Assembly (NCBI RefSeq): GCF_001905905.1
Contig: NZ_LIVT01000001.1
Coordinates: forward strand, 310,001 to 374,000
From: Streptomyces sp. CB02366
Lineage (GTDB): Bacteria; Actinomycetota; Actinomycetes; Streptomycetales; Streptomycetaceae
DNA length: 64,000 nt
Reading direction: 5' to 3'
The first letter of the stretch is position 1. Each line of letters begins with the position of its first letter. A model generated the notes under the pieces. The model saw nothing but the letters and a program-made list of their open reading frames with translations, made no database searches and was not told where the DNA came from. The position numbers and the translations under genes are program-made. Positions 53,914-62,999 of this stretch are shown here, one piece after another.

Positions 53914-53961
53914 GTGCATGACGCATCGATCCGGTGGGACCGGAGGAGAAGGAGAGAGTCC

Positions 53962-55200
53962 ATGCGCGGAGAGGATCCGTTCGACGAAGGGGCGACGGGG
54001 GCCGGGCTCCTGCGCCAGCCGAAGGCCGTCTGGGCGACGGCGGGCGCGTCGGTGGTGGCCTTCATGGGGATCGGCCTGGTGGACCCGATCCTGCCGTCCA
54101 TCGCCAAGGGACTGGAGGCGTCACCGAGCCAGGTGTCGCTGCTGTTCACCTCGTACTTCCTGATCACCGCCTTCGCGATGCTGGTCACCGGCTTCGTCTC
54201 CAGCCGCATCGGCGGCCGCAGGACCCTGCTGGCCGGTCTCGCGCTCGTGGTCGTCTTCGCCGCGCTCTCGGGGACCTCGTCCTCCGTCGGCGAGCTGGTC
54301 GGCTTCCGGGCCGGCTGGGGCCTGGGCAACGCCCTCTTCGTCTCCACCGCCCTGGCGGTGATCGTCGGAGCGGCGGCGGGCGGCAGCGCGGCGGCGATCC
54401 TGCTGTACGAGTCGGCGCTCGGCCTCGGCATGGCGTGCGGACCGCTGCTCGGCGCGCTGCTGGGCGACGCGAGCTGGCGCTACCCGTTCTTCGGGACGGC
54501 GGCGCTGATGGCGATCGGCCTCCTCTGCATCGCGGCCTTCCTCAAGGAGCAGCCGAAGCCCGCCCGCAAGACCTCCCTGCTCGACCCGGTGAAGGCGCTG
54601 GGACACGGCGGTCTGGCCTCGGTGGCGGCCTCGGCGTTCTTCTACAACTACGCCTTCTTCACGGTCCTGGCGTTCACGCCGTTCGTGCTGGACATGACCC
54701 CGTACAAGTCGGGGGCGGTCTTCTTCGGCTGGGGTCTGCTGCTCGCCGTCTTCTCCGTGCTGGTCGCCCCGCGCCTCCAGCGCCGCTTCGGCTCGCTCCG
54801 GGTGCTCGGGGCCTCCCTCGTGCTGCTCGCCGCCGACCTGCTGGTCCTCGGGTACGGCAGCCACACCACGGCGATCGTCGCCACGGTCGTCTCCGGCGCG
54901 TTCATCGGCATGAACAACACCGTCTACACCGAGCTGGCCCTCGGGGTCTCGGACGCGCCGCGCCCGGTGGCGAGCGCCGGGTACAACTTCGTCCGCTGGT
55001 TCGCCGCGGCGGCGGCTCCCTTCCTGGCCCCGAAGATCGAGGAGTGGACCGACGTGCACGTCCCGTTCGTGGTGGCCGCGCTCGCCGCCGTCGCCGGAGC
55101 GGTCGTCGTGGGCGTCCGGCGTACGGCGCTGACCCACGAGGCGGAGGAGCTGGAACCGGTCCACGCCCGGGAGGACGGCGTCGCGGTCTTCGCCGACTGA
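53962..55200 (+). CDS. MFS multidrug exporter
   Basis: 412 residues from an ATG with GGAGAAGGAGAG upstream. Twelve membrane segments are apparent. The DHA1-type layout shows DPILPSIAKGLEASPSQV near the start, RIGGRRTLL after TM2-3 and LYESALGLGMACGPLLGALL (motif C) in TM5. It probably expels small toxic compounds with protons. The promoter carries a MarR-type dyad, but no MarR gene is adjacent. Confidence 0.92.
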   Translation: MRGEDPFDEGATGAGLLRQPKAVWATAGASVVAFMGIGLVDPILPSIAKGLEASPSQVSLLFTSYFLITAFAMLVTGFVSSRIGGRRTLLAGLALVVVFAALSGTSSSVGELVGFRAGWGLGNALFVSTALAVIVGAAAGGSAAAILLYESALGLGMACGPLLGALLGDASWRYPFFGTAALMAIGLLCIAAFLKEQPKPARKTSLLDPVKALGHGGLASVAASAFFYNYAFFTVLAFTPFVLDMTPYKSGAVFFGWGLLLAVFSVLVAPRLQRRFGSLRVLGASLVLLAADLLVLGYGSHTTAIVATVVSGAFIGMNNTVYTELALGVSDAPRPVASAGYNFVRWFAAAAAPFLAPKIEEWTDVHVPFVVAALAAVAGAVVVGVRRTALTHEAEELEPVHAREDGVAVFAD

Positions 55201-55234
55201 CGGCCCGTGACGCCGGCCGGGCCCGGGCGCCGGA

Positions 55235-55253
55235 CCGGACCCGGCGGGTCCGG
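55235..55253. terminator. hairpin terminator
   Basis: CCGGACCC-GGC-GGGTCCGG within a GC-rich spacer between convergent MFS and SUFU genes. Confidence 0.55.
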
Positions 55254-55291
55254 CCCGGCGGTACGGCCGCCGCCCCCGGCCCCGGCCGGGC

Positions 55292-55876
55292 TCAGTCCAG
55301 CGGTACGGACGTGCGCAGCGGATCGCGCAGGTCCGTACCGTGCGTCAGCCACCGCTCCTGGAGCTCCTGCGCTCCGCGCACCCGCTTCCAGGCGGCCTCG
55401 TTGGGCGTCATCGGCAGCAGCGGCAGGAAGCGCACCGGGTCCATCGGCTCGTCCAGCTCCAGGTCCTCCACCAGACCGCCGGACTCCGCGACCAGGACGG
55501 AGGTGAACGGGGCCCGGGGCCACAGCGGTTCGCCCACGTCCAGCGAGGCGCCCGGCGCCACGATCACCCCCTCGACCTGCGGCGAGGCGGCCAGCACGGC
55601 GAGCGGGCGCAGCACTTGGTCGGTGTCGGCGAGCCCGCCCCGTACGGAGAGGACCAGCTCGGCGCGGGGGCCCTTCACCGGGTCGGCGAGGGGGGAGGTC
55701 GGGTCGGCCATCGGCGCACCCGACATGCCGAGCGTCGCGTACCGCACGATGTCGCCGTCGAGGAAGCGCAGCACCTGGATGCGGTCCGTGCCGAGGAACG
55801 TCACATCGGCGCGGGCTTCCGGCTCCCCGAGGGCGGAGACGAGCCGGGCCTCGACCAGCGCGAGAATTTCTGCCAT
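55292..55876 (-). CDS. suppressor-of-fused (SUFU) domain protein
   Basis: 194 residues from an ATG at 55876. The SUFU-like core is seen in RFLDGDIVRYATLGMSGAPM, ELVLSVRGG and the late VRFLPLLPMTPNEAAWKR. In bacteria this domain is often an immunity protein or an unknown soluble protein. No toxin gene is adjacent. It is divergent from the corA leader. Confidence 0.85.
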   Translation of the reverse strand: MAEILALVEARLVSALGEPEARADVTFLGTDRIQVLRFLDGDIVRYATLGMSGAPMADPTSPLADPVKGPRAELVLSVRGGLADTDQVLRPLAVLAASPQVEGVIVAPGASLDVGEPLWPRAPFTSVLVAESGGLVEDLELDEPMDPVRFLPLLPMTPNEAAWKRVRGAQELQERWLTHGTDLRDPLRTSVPLD

Positions 55877-56339
55877 GCCGCGAGCATAGATCGCGTAGCG
55901 AATGGGCAAAGTACGGGATTGGGCCTTGGACGGCTGATAGCCTGGCCGCCGGTCGGGACAGCACGCAGAAGCGTCGCTCTTCTTCGTCCCGACGACACGT
56001 CGTCCCCCACGGGGGACCGGCCGGAGGAGGTGGGGACTGCCATGGATCCAAGTCGACCGTGCAGTACCGACCGCTCCTCCGCCCCTCGCCTTTCCCGCTG
56101 ATCCGACGCCTCGTCGGCCGCCCGGGCCGACACCGCCGTCGCCGCCGGACAACCCACGACAGCGGTTCGCGTGACGGAAGAGCCCTTCGTTTCTGCCTGC
56201 CTGCAACGAATTTTGCCTGTCTGTAGCGAACGCCGTCATCGCGCCCGCGCGGTGCCGCCCGCTTTGCGGACGTGAGCGCACGTCCCCATTCCGGGCTGTT
56301 CCACGCCCTCGCCGACGGCCCTCCGTGAAGGAGCCAGCC
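55877..56339 (+). other. 463-base structured leader/promoter region of corA
   Basis: It contains three hairpins: GACGAC-AC-GTCGTC (55991-56004), GTCCCCC-AC-GGGGGAC (56002-56017) and GTCGGCC-N5-GGCCGAC (56113-56131). A 19-codon ORF lies at 56042. A direct repeat lies at 56194-56210 and 56214-56230 (TGCCTGYCTGYARCGAA, period 20). The first two hairpins overlap and could be alternative structures. No known magnesium riboswitch class was recognised. Confidence 0.6.
56042..56101 (+). CDS. candidate corA leader peptide
   Basis: 19 codons, ATG to TGA, encoding MDPSRPCSTDRSSAPRLSR. GGAGGAGG and GGGG stand upstream, the nearer six bases before the ATG. It has three prolines, five arginines and six serines, a composition suited to sensing by ribosome stalling. 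CorA and MgtA leaders in enterobacteria carry proline-rich leader peptides. No homology is claimed; the sequence could be fortuitous. Confidence 0.35.
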   Translation: MDPSRPCSTDRSSAPRLSR

Positions 56340-57470
56340 ATGTCGATGATCCGTGACCTGCGCGCCGCCGTGCGCCCGTCCCTGCGCCCGTCCTTCCGCA
56401 AGAGCGGCGGCGCCCCGTACAACGCGTACGACGCCACCCGCGACCCCTCCGCCTCCAGCGCCGTCGTCGACTGCGCCGTCTACCGCGACGGCAGCCGGCT
56501 GGCGGCGCCCGCCGCTCCGACGCCGCACGAGGCCATGCTCCAGGTGCGGGAGGAGGGCGGCTTCGCGTGGATCGGCCTGCACGAGCCGACCGAGGCCGAA
56601 TTCGCGGGCATCGCCCGGGAGTTCGGGCTGCACCCGCTGGCCGTCGAGGACGCCGTCCACGCCCATCAGCGGCCCAAGCTGGAGCGGTACGACGACACGC
56701 TGTTCACCGTCTTCAAGACGATCCACTACGTGGAGCACGCCGAACTGACCGCGACCAGCGAGGTCGTGGAGACCGGCGAGGTGATGTGCTTCACCGGCCG
56801 GGACTTCGTCATCACCGTCCGGCACGGCGGCAAGGGCTCCCTGCGCGCCCTGCGCCACCGCCTCCAGGACGACCCCGAGCTGCTGGCCAAGGGCCCCTCC
56901 GCCGTGCTGCACTCCATCGCCGACCATGTCGTGGACGGGTACATCGCGGTGGCCGAGGCGGTGCAGGACGACATCGACGAGGTGGAGATCGACGTCTTCT
57001 CCACCCCGGTCAAGGGCGGCCGGCGCGGTTCGGACGCGGGCCGCATCTACCAGCTCAAGCGCGAGGTGCTGGAGTTCAAGCGGGCCGTCTCCCCCCTACT
57101 GCGCCCCATGCAGTTGCTGAGCGAGCGCCCGATGCGGCTGATCGACCCCGACATCCAGAAGTACTTCCGCGACGTCGCCGACCACCTCGCCCGGGTCCAG
57201 GAGGAGGTGCTCGGCTTCGACGAACTGCTGAACTCGATCCTCCAGGCCAATCTGGCGCAGGCCACCGTCACGCAGAACGAGGACATGCGCAAGATCACCT
57301 CCTGGGCGGCGATCATCGCCGTGCCGACGATGATCTGCGGCGTCTACGGCATGAACTTCGACTACATGCCGGAGCTGGAGTGGAAGTACGGCTATCCGCT
57401 GGTGCTCGGCGTCATCGGGGCGGTCTGCTTCTCCATCCACCGCATCCTCAAGCGCAACGGCTGGCTCTGA
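56340..57470 (+). CDS. corA: CorA-type magnesium/cobalt channel
   Basis: 376 residues from the ATG at 56340, with AAGGAG six bases upstream; a GTG at 56325 is inside the Shine-Dalgarno region and is rejected. The cytosolic domain is long and helical, then TM1 (WAAIIAVPTMICGVYGMNF) with the GMN selectivity loop and TM2 (PLVLGVIGAVCFSIHRI). The end is basic (LKRNGWL). It forms a pentameric channel. Its leader is long and may regulate it. Confidence 0.94.
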   Translation: MSMIRDLRAAVRPSLRPSFRKSGGAPYNAYDATRDPSASSAVVDCAVYRDGSRLAAPAAPTPHEAMLQVREEGGFAWIGLHEPTEAEFAGIAREFGLHPLAVEDAVHAHQRPKLERYDDTLFTVFKTIHYVEHAELTATSEVVETGEVMCFTGRDFVITVRHGGKGSLRALRHRLQDDPELLAKGPSAVLHSIADHVVDGYIAVAEAVQDDIDEVEIDVFSTPVKGGRRGSDAGRIYQLKREVLEFKRAVSPLLRPMQLLSERPMRLIDPDIQKYFRDVADHLARVQEEVLGFDELLNSILQANLAQATVTQNEDMRKITSWAAIIAVPTMICGVYGMNFDYMPELEWKYGYPLVLGVIGAVCFSIHRILKRNGWL

Positions 57471-57499
57471 GCGGCGGGGGCCGGTCTAAGCTCGCGCCC

Positions 57500-58018
57500 A
57501 TGACTGACGCTGCCGCCGACCTGTTGGAGAGGGCCCTCGCCGAGGAGGCCACGAAGAAGTCCGGTCTGGTCTGGGTGCGGGCCTCCGGACCCGCCCGGGC
57601 CGTCTGGCACGTCTGGCACGAGGGCGCGGCCCTCCTGGTCGGCGGCCCCGGCGAGCAGCCGCTGCCGGAGGGCCTGGCCGACGGGGGCCGCGCCGAGGTG
57701 ACCGTGCGCAGCAAGGACAAGGGCGGCCGGATCGTCGCCTGGAGCGCGGCCGTGCGTTTCCTGGCGCCGCGCTCCGAGGAGTGGGAGGCGGCGGTCGCCG
57801 AGCTGAAGGGCAAGCGGCTGAACGCGCCGGACGCCGAGGCGATGCCCGAGCGGTGGGCCCGCACGTGCACGGTGGCGCGGCTGACGCCCGAGGCGGTGGG
57901 TACCGCGCTCCCGGACACCTCCCTGGCCGCCGCACCGCTGCCGACCCCGGCCACCACCCGGGAGCCCGTGCCGCCGGCGCTCCCCCGGCTGCTGCTGAAG
58001 CGCCGCCGCAAGGGCTGA
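57500..58018 (+). CDS. conserved hypothetical protein
   Basis: 172 residues from an ATG at 57500, 29 bases after corA, so in one operon. Beta-rich centre: SGLVWVRASGPARAVWHVWH, VTVRSKDKGGRIVAW. The C-terminal third is Pro/Ala-rich and ends LLLKRRRKG. The core is reminiscent of pyridoxamine-5'-phosphate-oxidase-like split barrels, without visible cofactor residues. I do not recognise a function. Confidence 0.78.
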   Translation: MTDAAADLLERALAEEATKKSGLVWVRASGPARAVWHVWHEGAALLVGGPGEQPLPEGLADGGRAEVTVRSKDKGGRIVAWSAAVRFLAPRSEEWEAAVAELKGKRLNAPDAEAMPERWARTCTVARLTPEAVGTALPDTSLAAAPLPTPATTREPVPPALPRLLLKRRRKG

Positions 58019-58069
58019 CGGCGCGTCCGCAGCCCGGCGGCGGGCGCCGCCTCCCCGGCGGACGTGCCC

Positions 58070-58837
58070 TCAGCCCGCGGACTTGGGGAGCTGGCCGCCG
58101 TAGTCGACCGTGTCGCTCTCCTCGGGGGCCTCCAGGGGGAACGCCTCCCCCCAGTCGGCCAGCGAGACCGTGCCCCCACCGCCGCCGCGGGCCACCCGCA
58201 CCGGGTACGGCCGGTCCTCCAGCGAGACGTCGAAGGCCCCGCCCTCGCCCTTGCCGCCCAGGAGCTGGATGGTGCGGTGCCCGGCGACCGTACCCCGGTC
58301 GCCCTTGTTGACCTTGCCGTGCAGCGCGAGGAGCCCGTCGAGCAGGACCTTCTTGTCGGTGAAGCCGCGCAGCCGCTGGTAGCTGGGGTCGTCCTCGGGG
58401 ACCTTCACGTACTTGCCGCCCAGCTTGTCGGCGGCCGCCACGTCGGCCGGGCCGCCCTCGTCGCCGCCGTCCTCGTGGGACCAGAACTCGGCGGGCGCCT
58501 TGAGGAACAGTTCGTCGTCGATCCGCAGCAGCGCGAAGCTCTGCTTCTTCGAACTCACCGAGCCCATGCCGCCCTGCGCGTTGAGCTTCATGTCCAGCCG
58601 GTAGGCGCCGCCCTTGCTGACCAGGGTGCCCGACAGCCGTACGGCGCTCGCCGCGTCCGCCGCCGCTCTGGCCTTCTCGTCGATCTCGGCGGCGGAGAGT
58701 TTCGCGACGCCGTTGGTCCCCTTGTCCGGGTCCTCCTCCGTGCCGCAGGCGGCCAGGGCCGCGGTGAGCCCTCCGCACAGCACCAGGGCGAGGGCGGTCC
58801 GGCGATGGTTCCGCACGGCCGGGGCAAAAGAGGTCAC
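58070..58837 (-). CDS. LprG/LppX-like secreted lipoprotein
   Basis: 255 residues from a GTG at 58837. The signal peptide ends in LAAC with Cys31 lipidated. The mature part is beta-rich with KLNAQGGMGSV, FLKAPAEFWSH, LDGLLALHGKV and SLEDRPYPVRVARGG. The pattern fits the lipoglycan/lipid-carrying LppX_LprAFG-type or related lipoproteins. The substrate is unknown. It converges on the corA operon. Confidence 0.85.
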   Translation of the reverse strand: MTSFAPAVRNHRRTALALVLCGGLTAALAACGTEEDPDKGTNGVAKLSAAEIDEKARAAADAASAVRLSGTLVSKGGAYRLDMKLNAQGGMGSVSSKKQSFALLRIDDELFLKAPAEFWSHEDGGDEGGPADVAAADKLGGKYVKVPEDDPSYQRLRGFTDKKVLLDGLLALHGKVNKGDRGTVAGHRTIQLLGGKGEGGAFDVSLEDRPYPVRVARGGGGGTVSLADWGEAFPLEAPEESDTVDYGGQLPKSAG

Positions 58838-59073
58838 GGGCGCACTGCCTCTCCACTGCGATCGGGGGTAGCAGACGGCAGCGTACCCGGGGAGCGCGCA
58901 CCGTCCGGCAGCCAGCCGTACGGACGGGTCCGCCGGGGCGCGGTGCGGTGGTACGGGCTAGCCTGATCACGGTGTACCGGCGAAACACGCTGGTCGGCGC
59001 GGTCCGGGTCACACCGGTCGGTGCGGGCCGGGCGGGGAAGCACACCGACACGGACGGACGAGGGAGGCGGCGG

Positions 59074-60363
59074 ATGGCTGCGGTCACGCACAGGGTCTTC
59101 GTCTCCCACCTGTCCGGGGTACCCGTGTTCGACCCGAACGGGGACCAGGTCGGCCGGGTCCGCGACCTGGTGGCGATGCTGCGGGTCGGCGGACGCCCGC
59201 CGCGCATCCTGGGCCTGGTGGTCGAGGTGATCAGCCGCCGGCGGATCTTCCTGCCGATGACCCGGGTGACGGGCGTCGAGTCCGGCCAGGTCATCACCAC
59301 CGGGGTCGTCAACATGCGGCGCTTCGAACAGCGGCCCACCGAGCGGCTCGTCCTCGGCGAGTTCCTGGACCGCCGGGTGCGGCTGGTGGACGGCCCCGGC
59401 CAGGAGGGCGAGGAGGTCACCGTCCTGGACGTGGCCATCCAGCAGCTGCCCGCCCGCCGCGACTGGGAGATCGACAAGTACTTCGTCCGCAAGGGGCGCG
59501 GCGGTGCGCTGCGCCGCAAGGGCGAGACCCTGACGGTGGAGTGGTCGGCGGTCAGCGGCTTCTCCCTGGACGAGCACGGCCAGGGCGCGGAGAGCCTGGT
59601 CGCCACGTTCGAGCGGCTGCGCCCCACGGATGTGGCCAACGCCCTGCACCACCTCTCGCCCAAACGGCGGGCGGAGGTCGCGGCGGCCCTGGACGACGAC
59701 CGGCTCGCCGACGTCCTGGAGGAGCTGCCCGAGGACGACCAGGTGGAGATCATCGGCAAGCTCGCCGAGGAGCGGGCCGCCGACGTCCTGGAGGCGATGG
59801 ACCCCGACGACGCGGCCGACCTGCTCTCCGAGCTGCCCGAGGAGGACAAGGAGCGGCTGCTGGCGCTGATGCGGCCCGACGACGCGGCGGACGTGCGGCG
59901 GCTGCTGTCCTACGAGGAGCGGACGGCGGGCGGTCTGATGACGACCGAGCCGATCGTGCTGCGGCCGGACGCCACGGTGGCCGACGCGCTGGCCCGGGTG
60001 CGCCAGCAGGACCTGTCGCCGGCGCTGGCCGCCCAGGTGTACGTGTGCCGCTCCCCCGACGAGACCCCCACCGGCAAGTACCTGGGCACGGTGCACTTCC
60101 AACGGCTGCTGCGCGATCCGCCGTTCACCCTGGTCAGCTCGATCGTCGACAGCGATCTGGTGCCGCTGTCGCCGGACACCCCGCTGCCGACCGTCACCAG
60201 CTATCTGGCGGCGTACAACATGGTCTCGGCGCCCGTCGTGGACGAGAGCGGTTCGCTGCTGGGCGCGGTGACCGTGGACGACGTCCTGGACCACCTGCTG
60301 CCGGACGACTGGCGCGAGACGGATCTGCACGGCGAGGAGGGGATCGGGCATGGCGGGCGATGA
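59074..60363 (+). CDS. soluble MgtE-N/CBS protein without pore domain
   Basis: 429 residues from an ATG with GGGAGG upstream. An N-terminal PRC-barrel-like part (about 1-130: VFVSHLSGVPVFDPNGDQVG) is followed by the MgtE intracellular N domain (about 195-290) made of repeats such as RLADVLEELPEDDQVEI and RAADVLEAMDPDDAADLL. A CBS pair with GGLMTTEPIVLRPDATVADA completes it. The MgtE transmembrane channel is absent. It ends inside the start of the DUF1003 gene (14-base overlap), so a complex of the two is likely. Mg2+ sensing is inferred. Confidence 0.9.
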   Translation: MAAVTHRVFVSHLSGVPVFDPNGDQVGRVRDLVAMLRVGGRPPRILGLVVEVISRRRIFLPMTRVTGVESGQVITTGVVNMRRFEQRPTERLVLGEFLDRRVRLVDGPGQEGEEVTVLDVAIQQLPARRDWEIDKYFVRKGRGGALRRKGETLTVEWSAVSGFSLDEHGQGAESLVATFERLRPTDVANALHHLSPKRRAEVAAALDDDRLADVLEELPEDDQVEIIGKLAEERAADVLEAMDPDDAADLLSELPEEDKERLLALMRPDDAADVRRLLSYEERTAGGLMTTEPIVLRPDATVADALARVRQQDLSPALAAQVYVCRSPDETPTGKYLGTVHFQRLLRDPPFTLVSSIVDSDLVPLSPDTPLPTVTSYLAAYNMVSAPVVDESGSLLGAVTVDDVLDHLLPDDWRETDLHGEEGIGHGGR

Positions 60364-60910
60364 GCGGACGAAGACGGCCCCCGCCGGTTCCTCGGGTCTG
60401 GTGCGGCCCCCGCGCACCCGGCTGGACCAGCCGAGGGCCCCGCGGCGCAGGCTGCTGCCGGAGTACGACCCGGAGGCGTTCGGCCGGTTCTCGGAGCGGA
60501 TCGCCCGCTTCCTGGGGACGGGGCGTTTCATCGTCTGGATGACGCTGATCATCATCGTCTGGGTGCTGTGGAACATCTTCGCGCCCAAGGACCTGCGCTT
60601 CGACCAGTACCCGTTCATCTTCCTGACGCTGATGCTCTCGCTCCAGGCGTCCTACGCGGCGCCGCTCATCCTCCTCGCGCAGAACCGGCAGGACGACCGC
60701 GACCGGGTCACCCACGAGCAGGACCGCAAGCAGAACGAGCGCTCCATCGCCGACACCGAGTACCTGACGCGGGAGATCGCGGCGCTGCGCATGGGCCTGG
60801 GCGAGGTCGCCACCCGCGACTGGATCCGCTCGGAACTCCAGGACATGGTGAAGGACATGGAGGAGCGCCGGTGGGTGTTCCCGGCCGAGAGTGACGAAGG
60901 CGACCGCTGA
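60350..60910 (+). CDS. DUF1003 membrane protein
   Basis: 186 residues from an ATG overlapping the previous gene by 14 bases. Two close membrane helices (WMTLIIIVWVLWNIF and YPFIFLTLMLSLQASYAAPL) are followed by a polar helix with NRQDDRDRVTHEQDRKQNE, the DUF1003 mark. The coupled start indicates a partner of the MgtE-like protein. Function is unknown. Confidence 0.9.
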   Translation: MAGDERTKTAPAGSSGLVRPPRTRLDQPRAPRRRLLPEYDPEAFGRFSERIARFLGTGRFIVWMTLIIIVWVLWNIFAPKDLRFDQYPFIFLTLMLSLQASYAAPLILLAQNRQDDRDRVTHEQDRKQNERSIADTEYLTREIAALRMGLGEVATRDWIRSELQDMVKDMEERRWVFPAESDEGDR

Positions 60911-60953
60911 AGGGCTACCCGCGCGTAGGCCCCCGCGCCGTAACATCGTCGGT

Positions 60954-62087
60954 ATGGCTACGGAAGACGCGGTGCTTGAGGCACTGGCGACAGTGAACGA
61001 CCCGGAGATCCACCGCCCGATCACCGAGCTGGGCATGGTGAAATCGGTCGAGATCGATCCTGACGGTGTAGTCGCTGTCACGGTGTATCTCACGGTCTCC
61101 GGCTGTCCGATGCGCGAGACGATCACCCGGAACGTGACCGAGGCGGTCGCCCGGGTGGAGGGCGTGTCGCGGGTCGAGGTGACCCTCGACGTCATGAGCG
61201 ACGAACAGCGCAAGGACCTGGCGAGCTCGCTGCGCGGTTCCACCGCCGAGCGGGAGGTGCCCTTCGCCCAGCCCGGTTCGCTGACCCGGGTGTACGCGGT
61301 CGCCTCCGGCAAGGGCGGCGTCGGCAAGTCCTCGGTGACGGTGAACCTCGCCGCGGCGATGGCGGCGGACGGGCTGAAGGTCGGCGTCGTGGACGCGGAC
61401 ATCTACGGGCACAGCGTGCCCCGGATGCTCGGCGCGGACGGCAAGCCCACCCAGGTCGAGAACATGATCATGCCGCCGTCCTCGCACGGCGTGAAGGTCA
61501 TCTCCATCGGCATGTTCACCCCGGGCAACGCGCCCGTGGTGTGGCGCGGCCCGATGCTGCACCGGGCGCTCCAGCAGTTCCTCGCCGATGTGTACTGGGG
61601 CGACCTGGACGTCCTGCTGCTCGACCTGCCGCCGGGCACCGGCGACATCGCGATCTCGGTGGCGCAGCTCGTGCCGAACGCGGAGATCCTGGTCGTCACC
61701 ACCCCGCAGCAGGCGGCGGCCGAGGTGGCCGAGCGGGCCGGTTCGATCGCCGTGCAGACCCATCAGAAGATCGTCGGCGTGGTGGAGAACATGTCGGGCA
61801 TGCCGTGCCCGCACTGCGACGAGATGGTCGACGTGTTCGGTTCGGGCGGCGGCGCGCGGGTCGCCGAGGGGCTGACGCGCACGGTCGGCGCCGAGGTGCC
61901 GGTGCTCGGCTCGATCCCGATCGACGTACGGCTGCGGGAGGGCGGCGACGAGGGCAAGCCGGTCGTCCTGTCCGACCCGGACTCCCCGGCCGGGAGCGCG
62001 CTGCGCGAGATCGCGCGGAAGCTGGGCGGCCGTCAGCGCGGCCTGTCGGGCATGTCGCTGGGGATCACCCCGCGCAACAAGTTCTGA
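60954..62087 (+). CDS. mrp: Mrp/NBP35-type P-loop Fe-S carrier
   Basis: 377 residues from an ATG at 60954. An N-terminal MIP18/DUF59 domain (about 1-85, TVNDPEIHRPITELGMV) precedes the P-loop VASGKGGVGKSSVTVNLA. Switch motifs are VVDADIYGHSVPRML and LLDLPPGTGD. The cysteine pair CPHC binds a bridging Fe-S cluster. It assembles or delivers iron-sulfur clusters in the cytosol. A 24-base-armed terminator follows. Confidence 0.94.
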   Translation: MATEDAVLEALATVNDPEIHRPITELGMVKSVEIDPDGVVAVTVYLTVSGCPMRETITRNVTEAVARVEGVSRVEVTLDVMSDEQRKDLASSLRGSTAEREVPFAQPGSLTRVYAVASGKGGVGKSSVTVNLAAAMAADGLKVGVVDADIYGHSVPRMLGADGKPTQVENMIMPPSSHGVKVISIGMFTPGNAPVVWRGPMLHRALQQFLADVYWGDLDVLLLDLPPGTGDIAISVAQLVPNAEILVVTTPQQAAAEVAERAGSIAVQTHQKIVGVVENMSGMPCPHCDEMVDVFGSGGGARVAEGLTRTVGAEVPVLGSIPIDVRLREGGDEGKPVVLSDPDSPAGSALREIARKLGGRQRGLSGMSLGITPRNKF

Positions 62088-62125
62088 GCCCGGCGAGGCC
62101 GCCCGACGGCGTTCGGACGGCGCAC

Positions 62126-62175
62126 GGCACACGACGGGGCGGGCCGGTGGTCACCGGCCCGCCCCGTCGTGTGCC
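62126..62175. terminator. very strong hairpin terminator
   Basis: Perfect 24-base arms with a GT loop between mrp and the convergent unknown gene. Confidence 0.9.
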
Positions 62176-62199
62176 CGCCGCCGTGCGCGTACGCCGCCG

Positions 62200-62874
62200 T
62201 TACGCGTAGGTCTCGATGTCCTTGATGGCCGCGAAGCCGAGACCGTACGCGCTCATCCCCCGCCCGTACGCCCCGATGTGGACGCCCTCGTGGGCGGAGC
62301 CGGCGAGGACCCACCCGAACTCGGACTCCCGGTAGTGGAACTCCACCGGAACCCCGTCCACCGGCAGCGAGAGCGTCGTCCAGGGCGCGCCGGCGAGGTC
62401 GTCGGCGAGGGTGAACGCCGTCTCGGTCTGCTGGTCCAGCCAGTCGTCGCGCAGGGTGTGGTCCATCTGGGCCGGCCAGGTGTACGCCAGCAGGCCGGAG
62501 CCCGCGAGCCAGGCGGCCGAGGACACCGTGGTGGCGTCCAGCACTCCCGTACCGTCGCCGCTGCGCCGCACCGGGCTGGCGGCCACGGTGACGACCGCCG
62601 CGAACCGCTCCTTGTCGGCCGAGGCCCCGTCCGTCTTCACCGACGGCTCGTCGCCGTGGCCCGTCGCACCGTGCTGCACCGTGCCGTCCGCGGCGGTGCC
62701 GACCTGCATCAGCCAGCGCGGACCGGTGAACGCCTCGTCCAGCCCGTACCAGGGAAAGGTCGCCTTCAGATAGCCCTCGACGGACCGCCGGGCGGCCGGG
62801 GCCTCCCGCTCCGCCTCCCCACCCGTGGCCGTGCCCGGGACACCGTCCGTATCAATCCGACTCGTCGTCTCCAT
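62200..62874 (-). CDS. hypothetical protein
   Basis: 224 residues from an ATG at 62874. A charged N-terminal tail (to about residue 30) is followed by a Trp/Gly-rich, beta-strand-like body (FPWYGLDEAF, LLAYTWPAQMDHTL, WVLAGSAHEGVHIGAYG) and a conserved-looking end YGLGFAAIKDIETYA. No catalytic motif, signal peptide or membrane segment is evident. I do not recognise the family. Confidence 0.75.
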   Translation of the reverse strand: METTSRIDTDGVPGTATGGEAEREAPAARRSVEGYLKATFPWYGLDEAFTGPRWLMQVGTAADGTVQHGATGHGDEPSVKTDGASADKERFAAVVTVAASPVRRSGDGTGVLDATTVSSAAWLAGSGLLAYTWPAQMDHTLRDDWLDQQTETAFTLADDLAGAPWTTLSLPVDGVPVEFHYRESEFGWVLAGSAHEGVHIGAYGRGMSAYGLGFAAIKDIETYA

Positions 62875-62999
62875 CTGCGCGGCCGCCTCCTCGATCAGTC
62901 ATGATCCGGAGCGGCCCGCCCCCCGCGGGCTCGGGCGTCCTCGCAACCGGACAGATGGAGAATAGCCATACCGTCCCGACGAGCCGGGATTGACCGGGG

